A stretch of 10,406 nt of DNA from Thermoleophilia bacterium. GTDB lineage: Bacteria > Actinomycetota > Thermoleophilia > Gaiellales > SKUG01. Both the position numbers and the translations under genes were made by a program. This document shows positions 1-6,335 of the stretch, piece after piece. The DNA lies in assembly GCA_020438525.1 (NCBI GenBank), contig JAGQUL010000182.1, positions 1 through 10,406 on the forward strand. The letters run 5' to 3'. A model generated the notes under the pieces. That model searched no databases. It was not told the DNA's origin and saw only the letters and a list, made by a program, of their open reading frames with translations. Positions within the stretch are counted from its first letter, which is position 1; each line of letters begins with the position of its first letter.

Positions 1-907
1 CTACTTCGTCGCCGACCTGCACGCGCTCAACCTGCGACCCGAGCCCGCTGCGCTGCGCGAGAACACGCTCGGCACGGTCGCGACGATGCTCGCGACGGGC
101 GTCGATCCGGAGCAGGCCACGCTGTTCGTGCAGTCGCACGTGGCGAGCGAGCACGCGCAGATGACGTGGATCCTCGAGTGCAACTCGACGTTCGGCGAGC
201 TGCGACGGATGACGCAGTTCAAGGACAAGAGCGAGGGCAAGGGCGACAAGGTGAGCGCGGGGATCTTCACGTACCCCGTGCTGCAGGCTGCGGACGTGCT
301 GCTGTACGACGCGGAGAAGGTGCCGGTCGGTGCCGACCAGAAGCAGCACCTGGAGCTCGTCCGCAACATCGCGCAGCGCTTCAACCAGTACTACGGCGAG
401 ACGTTCGTGGTGCCGGAGCCGCTGATCCGCGACGTGGGCGGGCGCGTGATGGACCTGCAGGACCCGACGCGCAAGATGAGCACGTCGAACGGAACGCCGA
501 AGGGCACCGTGTGGGTGCTCGACGAGCCCGACGTGATCATGAAGAAGTTCAAGAGCGCTGTGACCGACTCCGAGACCGAGGTGCGCTACGACCGCGAGGC
601 GAAGCCGGGCGTGTCGAACCTGCTCGAGCTGTTGTCGGTGGCGACCGGGCGGCCGATCGACGAGCTCGTGGCCGAGTACGCGACCGCCGGGTACGGCACC
701 TTCAAGATCGCGGTCGGCGAGGCCGTGGTGGAGCAGCTGCGGCCGGTGCGCGAGCGCTACCACGAGCTGATGGCCGATCAGGGCGAGCTCGCGCGGGTGC
801 TGGCGCAGGGTGCCGATCGAGCGCGCGAGGTGGCGAGCGCGACGCTGGCTCGCACGGTCGAGCGGGTCGGGCTGCTGCCGGCGGGCGCGCCCACGCCGGC
901 TCGCTGA
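1..907 (+). CDS. trpS: Tryptophanyl-tRNA synthetase, 5'-truncated by the window edge
   Basis: Cytoplasmic class I aminoacyl-tRNA synthetase that charges tRNA-Trp with tryptophan. Reading from base 2, the visible part is 301 codons. It opens with YFVADLHAL, which in TrpS lies about 40 residues into the protein, so the N-terminus with the HIGH-like ATP-binding signature lies outside the window. Visible family landmarks are the RMTQFKDKS stretch, the LLYDAEKVPVGADQKQHLEL segment that lines the active site, and the second class I signature KMSTS at bases 473-487. The SAVTDSE and KPGVSNLLEL blocks of the anticodon-binding helical domain follow. The stop is TGA at 905-907. An internal ATG at 86 is in frame but lies inside conserved sequence, so it is not the true start. 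No obvious terminator follows; the next gene begins about 80 bases on. Identification is very secure. Confidence 0.97.
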   Translation, partial: YFVADLHALNLRPEPAALRENTLGTVATMLATGVDPEQATLFVQSHVASEHAQMTWILECNSTFGELRRMTQFKDKSEGKGDKVSAGIFTYPVLQAADVLLYDAEKVPVGADQKQHLELVRNIAQRFNQYYGETFVVPEPLIRDVGGRVMDLQDPTRKMSTSNGTPKGTVWVLDEPDVIMKKFKSAVTDSETEVRYDREAKPGVSNLLELLSVATGRPIDELVAEYATAGYGTFKIAVGEAVVEQLRPVRERYHELMADQGELARVLAQGADRAREVASATLARTVERVGLLPAGAPTPAR

Positions 908-985
908 TCGCCCCGTGTGCGAAACGCCGAGCGGCGCAACTCCGACAGACGGGTAGGGGAATCCGGACGAGACGGGGTACGGCCA

Positions 986-1495
986 ATGCCGGCAATCAAC
1001 GTGATGCGAAGCTGGGCCGACGAGGCGATGCTCGCCCTGCAGCGCATGGACGAGGCGCGCGGCGCGCTCGCGGAGCTCGTGGCACATCCGGCGCAGGCCG
1101 ACGACGCGACGCACGCGATCGCGAGCGGCTCGACCTGGGACGACCCGTTCGACGCGATCCGCGAGCTCGCGGACGGCGGCAACCGTGGGCTGTGGGACGG
1201 CTGGTCGAAGGCGGAAGCGGCGCAGTCGATCCTCACGCGCGCGGTGCAGAAGCATCCGGGCGGCGAGGGCGTGGTGCAGCTGCAGCGCGCACAGGCATTT
1301 GCGGACGAGGCCGGCGGTGCGATCGGCAACTGGGTCGCGGAGGGCGGTCGCGGCGCGACGCTCGCGCAGGTCGAGACTTTCGCGCGTCAGCACCTCGACG
1401 AGGCGCGCGCCGCGGCGCAGCGCGCGATCGATGCCGCTCCGGCACCCGAGCCGCGCAACCCGCTGGCGGGCGCCCGCCGCACGATCCACTGGTAG
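986..1495 (+). CDS. Hypothetical alpha-helical protein, unknown function
   Basis: A 169-residue protein that I do not recognise. It is rich in Ala, Glu, Arg and Gln, has no signal peptide, membrane segment or cysteine, and looks mostly helical. A Gly/Trp-containing middle (NRGLWDGWSK, residues about 68-77) is followed by long amphipathic helices and a short Pro-rich C-terminus ending in Trp. The start is uncertain. The frame is open from a GTG at 917, but codons between 917 and 985 (GTA, GGG, GAA, GGA, CCA, AGA) are unlike this genome's coding style. ATG 986 is the first reasonable start, and GTG 1001 and ATG 1004 are in-frame alternatives. None has a good Shine-Dalgarno sequence. It sits between trpS and scpA, with its own 5' and 3' gaps, so operon membership is unclear. 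That the gene is coding is inferred from frame length and third-position GC. Confidence 0.7.
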   Translation: MPAINVMRSWADEAMLALQRMDEARGALAELVAHPAQADDATHAIASGSTWDDPFDAIRELADGGNRGLWDGWSKAEAAQSILTRAVQKHPGGEGVVQLQRAQAFADEAGGAIGNWVAEGGRGATLAQVETFARQHLDEARAAAQRAIDAAPAPEPRNPLAGARRTIHW

Positions 1496-1508
1496 GCGCG
1501 TCGCTCGA

Positions 1509-1538
1509 CCGAGCTGTGCAGGGGAATCGGCAGCTCGG
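1509..1538 (+). other. Stem-loop between the hypothetical gene and scpA
   Basis: A perfect 8-bp inverted repeat, CCGAGCTG at 1509-1516 and CAGCTCGG at 1531-1538, with a 14-nt loop. It lies 13 bases after the stop of the upstream gene and about 60 bases before the scpA -10 box. No T-tract follows, so it is not a standard intrinsic terminator. It could be a T-less terminator, an RNA-stabilising 3' end, or chance in GC-rich DNA. Confidence 0.35.
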
Positions 1539-1597
1539 CTCACCAGCCGGCCCCGGGGGTCGGTAGCGGAAGTGGACCGGTCGTCCGGCCGGGTGGG

Positions 1598-1603
1598 TAC
1601 ACT
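1598..1603 (+). promoter_or_regulatory. -10 box for a leaderless scpA transcript
   Basis: TACACT, preceded by G, ends exactly 7 bases before the scpA ATG at 1611. A sigma-A type -10 at this distance places the transcription start at or next to the A of the ATG. No Shine-Dalgarno sequence lies before the ATG. A -35 is not convincing; TGGACC at 1573-1578 is the nearest candidate, with a 19-bp spacer. The same arrangement recurs before four other genes here. Confidence 0.65.
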
Positions 1604-1610
1604 TTCTGCG

Positions 1611-2402
1611 ATGCGACCTGCCGCCCTGAATCTGGACCTCGATACCTTCGCCGGTCCGCTCGACCTGCTGTGCTCGGTGCTGCTCCGGCGCGAGCTGCCC
1701 GTCACCGACGTGCCGCTCGTGGAGATCGTGGTCGGCTACGTGCAGCGACTCGCGCACGAGGAGCGCATCGATCCGGACACGGCGGCGGAGTTCCTGCTGC
1801 TCGTGGCGGGCCTGATGGAGATCAAGGCGCGCGAGCTGCTCGACCAGGAAGCCGAGCTCGAGATCACCGATCCGTCGAGCATCGAGTCGCAGGACGAGAT
1901 GCTCGAGCGGCTGATCCGCTACACCACCTTCAAGGGTGCCGCCGCGTGGCTCGGCGAGCGCGCCGGCGTGGAGCGCTTCTGGCGCATCGCCACGCGCCCG
2001 GTCAAGCGCCAGCAGCCCGGCATCTACGACGGGCCGACGCTCGACCCGGCGCTGCTGCACCGCTCGATGACCGTGCTGCTCGCGCAGCCCGACGTTGACG
2101 TGCGCCACCTCGTGGGTCGCCACGCATCCGTGCACGAGATGACCGGGCGACTGCTCGGCGTGCTGCACAAGCGACGCACCTTCACGCTCGACGAGACCGT
2201 CGAGGGCCTCACGCGCCTCGACCAGGCAGTGGCGTTCGTCGCCGCGCTCGAGCTGTGCAAGTCCGGGCAGGTGATGCTGTCGCAGGACGACCGATTCGGT
2301 CCGATCACCATCACGCGCCGTGAGGCCGAGCAGGTGGACGGCACTACAGGCGAAGCGGCAGGGACGGCCGCTGCAGGGGACAGGGGAGTCCAGACCGCAT
2401 GA
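1611..2402 (+). CDS. scpA: Segregation and condensation protein A (ScpA kleisin)
   Basis: The kleisin subunit of the bacterial SMC-ScpAB condensin, which bridges the SMC heads and helps compact and segregate the chromosome. The protein has 263 residues, the usual size for the family. It opens with the hallmark FAGPLDLLCSVLLR block near residues 13-24, then the DPDTAAEFLLLVAGLMEIKARELL helix that forms the N-terminal SMC neck contact. The C-terminal winged helix, including LDQAVAFVAALELCKSGQVML, binds the SMC cap. Residues about 243-263 are a short Gly/Ala-rich tail. The start ATG at 1611 is chosen because the family match begins at once and a -10 box lies 7 bases upstream. The frame is open further upstream but matches no scpA sequence. 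The TGA at 2400-2402 overlaps the scpB start in an ATGA, so the two are translationally coupled. Confidence 0.96.
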   Translation: MRPAALNLDLDTFAGPLDLLCSVLLRRELPVTDVPLVEIVVGYVQRLAHEERIDPDTAAEFLLLVAGLMEIKARELLDQEAELEITDPSSIESQDEMLERLIRYTTFKGAAAWLGERAGVERFWRIATRPVKRQQPGIYDGPTLDPALLHRSMTVLLAQPDVDVRHLVGRHASVHEMTGRLLGVLHKRRTFTLDETVEGLTRLDQAVAFVAALELCKSGQVMLSQDDRFGPITITRREAEQVDGTTGEAAGTAAAGDRGVQTA

Positions 2403-3190
2403 GCGATTCAACGACCATCGATCCGCCCGTCGACGGGCAGGAGCAGGCAGCCGACACGAACGTCGTGACGCTGCGCCCGCGCACCGACTCCGACGCGAGC
2501 GAGCCTGCCGAGTCCGCCGCGCACGCCGACGAGGCGTCGGCCGACGGCGACGAGGCGTCCGCTGCAGACGCACAGGTCGCCGAGCTGCGCCCGATCGTTC
2601 GCGGCACTGCCGAGCCGATCGGGCCGGCGCTCGAGCACCAGCTCGAGGCGCTGCTGTTCGTGTCGCCCACGCCGCTCACCACCGAGCAGCTCGCCGAGTA
2701 CACCGACGAGGATCCCGACGACCTGCAGGACTGCCTCGTCGACATGATGCAGGCGTGGTCCAACGGTCACCGTGGCATCGTGCTCGAGCGCGTCGCCGGC
2801 GGCTGGGCGTTCCGCGCAGCCGACACCTGCGAGGACATCCTTCGCCGCATGACTCGCCCGCAGGGCGACACCAAGCTCTCGCCGAGCGCGATCGAGACGC
2901 TCGCGATCGTCGCCTACCTGCAGCCGGTCAGCCGCCCCGACCTGGCCAAGATCCGCGGCGTGAGCGTCGACGCGGCGATGACCGGCCTGATGGAGCGCGG
3001 CTTCATCGAGGAGGCCGGCCGCAGCGACACCGGCGCAGTGCTCTTCCGCACCACCGCGCACTTCGAGCGCGCGTTCGGGCTCTCCAGCCTCGGTGCGCTT
3101 CCCGAGCTCGACGGCTTCGGCCCGGGCGACGAGGAAGTCGCACGCATGAAGGAGCAGCTCGAGAAGATGGCCGAAGCCCGCGTCGAGTAG
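2399..3190 (+). CDS. scpB: Segregation and condensation protein B (ScpB)
   Basis: The dimeric winged-helix subunit of SMC-ScpAB condensin, which wraps around the ScpA linker. Of 263 residues, the conserved ScpB core runs from about 77 to 235: EHQLEALLFVSPTPLTTEQLAE opens the first winged helix, GIVLERVAGGWAFR forms its wing, and SPSAIETLAIVAYLQPVSR with KIRGVSVDAAMTGLMERGFI makes the second. FGLSSLGALPEL closes the core. Residues 1-76 are an acidic, low-complexity extension rich in Asp, Glu, Ala and Ser, with DEAS repeated at about 44-47 and 51-54. This is not part of the usual domain and is probably disordered. The ATG at 2399 overlaps the scpA stop, with a weak purine run AGGGGAG (2382-2388) 10 bases upstream, as expected for reinitiation by coupled ribosomes. 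Confidence 0.96.
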   Translation: MSDSTTIDPPVDGQEQAADTNVVTLRPRTDSDASEPAESAAHADEASADGDEASAADAQVAELRPIVRGTAEPIGPALEHQLEALLFVSPTPLTTEQLAEYTDEDPDDLQDCLVDMMQAWSNGHRGIVLERVAGGWAFRAADTCEDILRRMTRPQGDTKLSPSAIETLAIVAYLQPVSRPDLAKIRGVSVDAAMTGLMERGFIEEAGRSDTGAVLFRTTAHFERAFGLSSLGALPELDGFGPGDEEVARMKEQLEKMAEARVE

Positions 3191-3225
3191 CGCGAGCGAT
3201 GCCGCACCGTGATCGGCCGGTGACG

Positions 3226-3231
3226 TACGCT
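3226..3231 (+). promoter_or_regulatory. -10 box for a leaderless rluB transcript
   Basis: TACGCT, preceded by G, ends 8 bases before the rluB ATG at 3240. This implies transcription starting at or within a base or two of the start codon. There is no Shine-Dalgarno sequence. The 49-base gap after the scpB stop therefore seems to hold a promoter even though the genes could also be read through from scpAB. No clear -35 is visible. Confidence 0.55.
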
Positions 3232-3239
3232 AGCCGGCG

Positions 3240-4319
3240 ATGAGCACTCCCCACGATCCGTTCACCCTGCCCGGCGACGAGCCGCCGGTCGGCGAGAAGC
3301 TGCAGAAGTTCCTGTCTGCGGCGGGCGTCGCGTCGCGACGTCATGCCGAGGTGATGATCCGCCAGGGTCGTGTCACCGTGAACGGCGAGGTCGCGCACCT
3401 CGGCATGCGCGTGGTGGAGGGCGACGAGGTTCGCGTCGGCGGGGTCGAGGTCGGCCCGCAGGCGCCGCGCTTCTTCATGCTCAACAAGCCCACCGGCGTG
3501 GTCACCACGCTCGACGATCCGCAGGGTCGACCCACCGTGGCGACGCTCGTGCCCGACGACGTTCGCGTGTACCCGGTCGGCCGGCTCGACGTCGACACGA
3601 GCGGGCTGCTGCTGCTGACCAACGACGGCGAGCTCGCCCACCGGCTGATGCACCCGTCGTTCGGCGTGGAGAAGACCTATCGCGCACTCGTGACCGGGCA
3701 CGTCAAGCCGGCCGTGGCGCGCGCGCTCAGCGAGGGCATCGAGCTCGACGACGGCATGACCGCGCCCGCCAAGGCCCGCATCATCGACGCCGGCGGCGAG
3801 CAGAGCGTGCTCGAGCTGACGATCCACGAGGGACGCAACCGCCAGGTGCGCCGCATGTGCGACGCAGTGGGGCATCCGGTCGTGGAGCTCGTGCGCGTCG
3901 CGTACGGCCCGCTCAACCTGGCCGGCGTGAAGGTCGGCGAGCAGCGCGCGTTGACCGACCAGGAGATCCGTCGCCTGCGCAAGGTGGCAGGGCTCGCACC
4001 CGCACGAACCGGCGACGACAAGCCGGGCTCGCGCAAGGAGCGGCGTGCCGCGGCGCGCGAGGCAGAGGCCGGCGCGGGCGCGAGCGATGCCGGCTCCAGG
4101 TCAGAGCAGGAAGTGATTGATCGCAAACGCGATCGCGATGCCCGCGGCAGCGGGAAGCCCAAGCAGCAGGGCGACGCGAAGCGGCGAGCTCGATCGGCCG
4201 GCAGCAGCTCCGGCGGCAGCCGCAGCAGCAGTACCAGCAGCGGGAACGCTCGGGGCAAGCGGCGCGGTGGCGATGCCGGTGGCAAGCGTCCCGGCAAGGG
4301 GCGTCGCGGCGGGGCCTGA
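3240..4319 (+). CDS. rluB: 23S rRNA pseudouridine synthase, RsuA/RluB family, with long basic tail
   Basis: Converts a uridine of ribosomal RNA to pseudouridine. Family membership (RsuA/RluB/RluE/RluF) is clear. The choice of RluB, which modifies 23S rRNA, rests on its position beside scpAB, as in many Gram-positive and actinobacterial genomes. Domains: an S4 RNA-binding domain at about 16-64 (KLQKFLSAAGVASRRHAEVMI, GRVTVNGE), then the synthase domain at about 75-250. The catalytic Asp is D117 in GRLDVDTSGLLLLTNDGEL, with EKTYRALV and EGRNRQVRRM motifs downstream. The recognised fold ends near residue 254. Residues 255-359 are a tail of Arg, Lys, Gly and Ser, plausibly a disordered RNA-binding extension. 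The last 72 residues lie antisense to the end of the minus-strand gene. The ATG at 3240 is supported by the family match and the -10 box just upstream. Confidence 0.93.
   Translation: MSTPHDPFTLPGDEPPVGEKLQKFLSAAGVASRRHAEVMIRQGRVTVNGEVAHLGMRVVEGDEVRVGGVEVGPQAPRFFMLNKPTGVVTTLDDPQGRPTVATLVPDDVRVYPVGRLDVDTSGLLLLTNDGELAHRLMHPSFGVEKTYRALVTGHVKPAVARALSEGIELDDGMTAPAKARIIDAGGEQSVLELTIHEGRNRQVRRMCDAVGHPVVELVRVAYGPLNLAGVKVGEQRALTDQEIRRLRKVAGLAPARTGDDKPGSRKERRAAAREAEAGAGASDAGSRSEQEVIDRKRDRDARGSGKPKQQGDAKRRARSAGSSSGGSRSSSTSSGNARGKRRGGDAGGKRPGKGRRGGA
4101..4319. other. Tail-to-tail antisense coding overlap of rluB and the membrane-anchored protein gene
   Basis: The last 72 codons plus stop of rluB (+) and the last 72 codons plus stop of the minus-strand gene cover the same 219 bases. 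Codon boundaries coincide on both strands: both frames start at multiples of three in window coordinates. Each codon is therefore the reverse complement of one on the other strand. The minus strand's Ala (GCC, GCG, GCT) and Leu codons become Gly, Arg, Ser and Gln/Lys on the plus strand. This explains why a hydrophobic anchor faces a basic Gly/Ser/Arg-rich tail. Confidence 0.7.
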
Positions 4320-5330
4320 CGTAGCGAGCATCGAGTTCGGCTGCGCCGGCGCGAGCATGCCCGTGGCGTGATTCGCGCCGGGGGCGTTCCAGACCATCAT
4401 CGCGTCGTCGACGTGCACGCTGCCGCCGAACCATGCCGACGGTGCGGCCGCGGCGGTCGCGACGAGCGGGTCGAGGCCGGCACCGGGCGCCATACCGGGA
4501 GCGGCGGGCCCCGATTCGGGGATGCGCAGCTCCACGTCGGGAGCCGTGGGTGCCTGCGGCACGCCCTGGAGCTGCCCGACCGGCGTGCCGACCGGCGCAC
4601 CGAAGATCGCATCGATCCCGTTCGTGCCAGTCGGGGCGGGCTGGTACTGCGGCTCGGGCGCGAGCTCAGCGGGTGCCGCCGGCGCGGCGGGTGCCGCCTG
4701 CTGCACGGGCGCGTTGTTCGGGAAGGGAAGCTGATGGATCGCGATCGAGGCGCGCGAGCTGCGCACGGTTGCCGATGCGACTCCGCGGTTCGGCAGCTCG
4801 TACGGGCGCGCCGGCTCGAGCGCGAGCGGCAGCTCCGGCATGCGGGCATCGATCGGTTCGGGACGCTCGGCGGGATCACGCCGCGGCGGAGCCGTCGTCG
4901 GGCGCGGGTCGACCGGGCCGGAATCGGGAGCGGCCATGTGCTCGCTCGTGAATGCACGTCGGTCGGGCGTGGTGCGCGGCTCGGTGCGGCGCTCGCGGCG
5001 CGACCGGCGATCCACGGCGACCGAGAACTCGTGCAGCGGGCGCTGCGGCTGCTGCTGCGAGGCGGCTGCATCGAGGAAGCTGGAAACGTCGTCGGCCGTG
5101 GCTCCATCGAGGCTCAGCGAGCCGAGCAGGTCCTGGATCGAGGTGCCGCTCGGCATCGCGGCCGCTGCAGGCGCGGGCGCAACGGCAGGCGCAGCGGCCG
5201 GTGCGGGCTCGGCGGCGGGAGCGGCCGTCGACCGGGCGAACGGCACCGGCGGCAGCGCGAGCGCAGGCAGCGAGCCCGCCTCGTGGGCGGTGGAATCGTG
5301 CGGCTGTGGGGCTGGGGCGTGGTCGTGCAT
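4101..5330 (-). CDS. Pro/Ala-rich protein with C-terminal membrane anchor, unknown function
   Basis: A 409-residue protein that I do not recognise. Most of it is low-complexity Ala/Pro sequence (residues about 20-60, 200-330 and 355-380) and is probably disordered. Two parts look more structured. SIQDLLGSLSLDG (64-76) with DDVSSFLDAAA (80-90) could form short helices, and a basic cluster at 108-125 (DRRSRRERR, PDRRAF) could bind nucleic acid or acidic lipid. The last 24 residues, VALLLGLPAAAGIAIAFAIN onward, form one hydrophobic helix ending at the C-terminus. No N-terminal signal peptide is visible, so a tail-anchored cytoplasmic protein is the simplest reading. It is transcribed divergently from the DAHP synthase gene and its 3' end runs 219 bases into rluB. 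The start ATG (5330-5328) has no strong ribosome site. The case for coding is the long frame in a stretch otherwise empty of + strand genes, plus the anchor at the expected place. Confidence 0.68.
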   Translation of the reverse strand: MHDHAPAPQPHDSTAHEAGSLPALALPPVPFARSTAAPAAEPAPAAAPAVAPAPAAAAMPSGTSIQDLLGSLSLDGATADDVSSFLDAAASQQQPQRPLHEFSVAVDRRSRRERRTEPRTTPDRRAFTSEHMAAPDSGPVDPRPTTAPPRRDPAERPEPIDARMPELPLALEPARPYELPNRGVASATVRSSRASIAIHQLPFPNNAPVQQAAPAAPAAPAELAPEPQYQPAPTGTNGIDAIFGAPVGTPVGQLQGVPQAPTAPDVELRIPESGPAAPGMAPGAGLDPLVATAAAAPSAWFGGSVHVDDAMMVWNAPGANHATGMLAPAQPNSMLATSGPAATPLAGTLATGIATAPLAPSVPAAGTAAAAAAGAAAGRSSSPLRVALLLGLPAAAGIAIAFAINHFLL

Positions 5331-5446
5331 GGCTGGGGGCTTTCTGCACCGAGGTGCTTTGCACTATGTCCAACATGCACCGGATTGCGTGGTCTGTAAA
5401 GCCCTTCGCGCAGGAACTTCCCCGATCGCCCAGTAGGATCCTCGAC
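5331..5446. promoter_or_regulatory. Divergent intergenic region with repeated TGCAC motifs
   Basis: A 116-bp spacer between the minus-strand gene and the DAHP synthase gene. It is lower in GC than its flanks. TGCAC occurs three times on the plus strand, at 5345, 5360 and 5376, spaced 15 and 16 bp. The outer two extend to TGCACCG and are 31 bp apart, about three helical turns. The first lies in an imperfect palindrome (TGCACCGAGGTGCT, 5345-5358), and ATGTCCAACAT (5366-5376) is a second palindrome with a 3-bp centre. These may be operator half-sites for one regulator serving both genes. A minus-strand promoter must lie here, but I cannot name convincing -35 and -10 boxes; TTTACA on the minus strand at 5400-5395 is one -35 candidate. 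Confidence 0.4.
5434..5439 (+). promoter_or_regulatory. -10 box for a leaderless DAHP synthase transcript
   Basis: TAGGAT, preceded by G, ends 7 bases before the GTG at 5447, the same geometry as at scpA and cmk-plsC. It helps to select the GTG start over the in-frame ATGs at 5366 and 5375. No Shine-Dalgarno sequence precedes the GTG. Confidence 0.55.
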
Positions 5447-6313
5447 GTGGCAGCAGCAGCACATCGGCCCGGCGACCGACGCGTCGTCTCCTTCGGCGAC
5501 AGTGGCGTGCGCGTGGGCGCGGGCGAATTCCTCGTCATCGCGGGCCCGTGCTCGGTCGAATCGCGCGACGGGATCGACCGGATCGCGCGCTCCGTCGCGG
5601 ATGCAGGCGCCGGCATGCTGCGCGGTGGCGCCTGGAAGCCGCGCACCTCGCCGCGCTCGTTCCAGGGCCTCGGCCCCGACGCGCTCAAGATGCTCGCGCT
5701 CGCGCGCGAGGCAAGCGGCCTGCCGTTCGTCACCGAGGTGCTCGACCCACGCGATGCCGAGCAGGCCGCGCAGGTTGCCGACATGCTCCAGATCGGCGCA
5801 CGCAACATGTCCAACGGGGCGCTCCTGCGCGAGGTCGCGCGAACGGGGCGCCCGGTGCTGCTCAAGCGCGGGTTCGGCGCAACGGTCGCCGAGCTGCTCG
5901 ACGCCGCCGACTACCTGCTCGCCGAAGGCAACGAGGACGTGCTGCTCGTCGAGCGCGGGATTCGCACCTTCGAGGACTCCACCCGATTCACGCTCGACAT
6001 CAGCGCCGTGCCGGTGTTGCGCGAGCGCACGCACCTGCCGGTGATCGTCGATCCGTCGCACCCCGCCGGCGCCGCACGCTGGGTGCCCGACCTCGCGCGC
6101 GCAGCCGCGGCCGTGGGCGCCGACGGGCTCATGGTCGAGGTGCACGATTCCCCGCAGGACGCGCTCAGCGACGGCGAGCAGTCGCTCGACCCGCGCCAGT
6201 TCGAGGAGCTCGTGGTGTCGCTCGATCGGGTCCTGGACGCGGTCGGCGGTCGGCGAAGCGTTCCGGACGCTCGAGCGGAGGGCGCGCCCGTCTCCGCGGC
6301 GAGCACCGCATAG
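5447..6313 (+). CDS. aroF: DAHP synthase, type I-beta, catalytic domain only
   Basis: Phospho-2-dehydro-3-deoxyheptonate aldolase: condenses phosphoenolpyruvate with erythrose 4-phosphate in the first step of the shikimate pathway. The 288 residues form one TIM barrel. Motifs in order: GPCSVES, GGAWKPRTSP with FQGLG, QIGARNMSN, LLKRGFGAT, GIRTFE, VDPSHPAG, VEVHDSP and LSDGEQSLD. The four metal ligands are C35, H205, E231 and D242. Their spacing (170, 26, 11) equals that of the Thermotoga enzyme's C102, H272, E298 and D309, as I recall them. That enzyme has an N-terminal ferredoxin-like regulatory domain, which is absent here: only about 25 residues precede the barrel. The GTG at 5447 is preferred because codons from ATG 5366 to 5446 (ATT, TCT, GTA, CTT, AGT, AGG) are unlike coding sequence here. 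However, ATG 5366 does have GAGGTG 9 bases upstream, so a 315-residue form is not excluded. Confidence 0.93.
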   Translation: MAAAAHRPGDRRVVSFGDSGVRVGAGEFLVIAGPCSVESRDGIDRIARSVADAGAGMLRGGAWKPRTSPRSFQGLGPDALKMLALAREASGLPFVTEVLDPRDAEQAAQVADMLQIGARNMSNGALLREVARTGRPVLLKRGFGATVAELLDAADYLLAEGNEDVLLVERGIRTFEDSTRFTLDISAVPVLRERTHLPVIVDPSHPAGAARWVPDLARAAAAVGADGLMVEVHDSPQDALSDGEQSLDPRQFEELVVSLDRVLDAVGGRRSVPDARAEGAPVSAASTA

Positions 6314-6319
6314 GGCGAC

Positions 6320-6327
6320 GGGAGGGG
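6320..6327 (+). promoter_or_regulatory. Shine-Dalgarno site of the peptidase-like gene
   Basis: GGGAGGGG with 8 bases to the ATG at 6336. It is the best ribosome-binding site in the window. It marks this gene as an internal operon gene read from the DAHP synthase transcript, in contrast to the genes that carry a -10 box at this distance instead. Confidence 0.6.
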
Positions 6328-6335
6328 CTCCGGTC

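Noticed and set aside
166..1566. A 466-codon plus-strand open frame across trpS and the following gene
   Set aside because: It is a shadow frame, Arg/Gly/Ala-rich and without motifs, crossing the trpS stop and the helical protein gene in another frame. Such frames are common in GC-rich DNA.
4368..5399. A 343-codon plus-strand open frame opposite the membrane-anchored protein gene
   Set aside because: Its product is Arg/Gly/Cys-rich with no motif, and it runs through the divergent promoter region. The minus-strand frame ends in a proper membrane helix, which makes it the better gene.
5366..5446. Earlier ATG starts (5366, 5375) for DAHP synthase
   Set aside because: Codon third positions here are unlike coding sequence in this window and a -10 box lies at 5434-5439. 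ATG 5366 does have a GAGGTG upstream, so it is kept as a less likely alternative.
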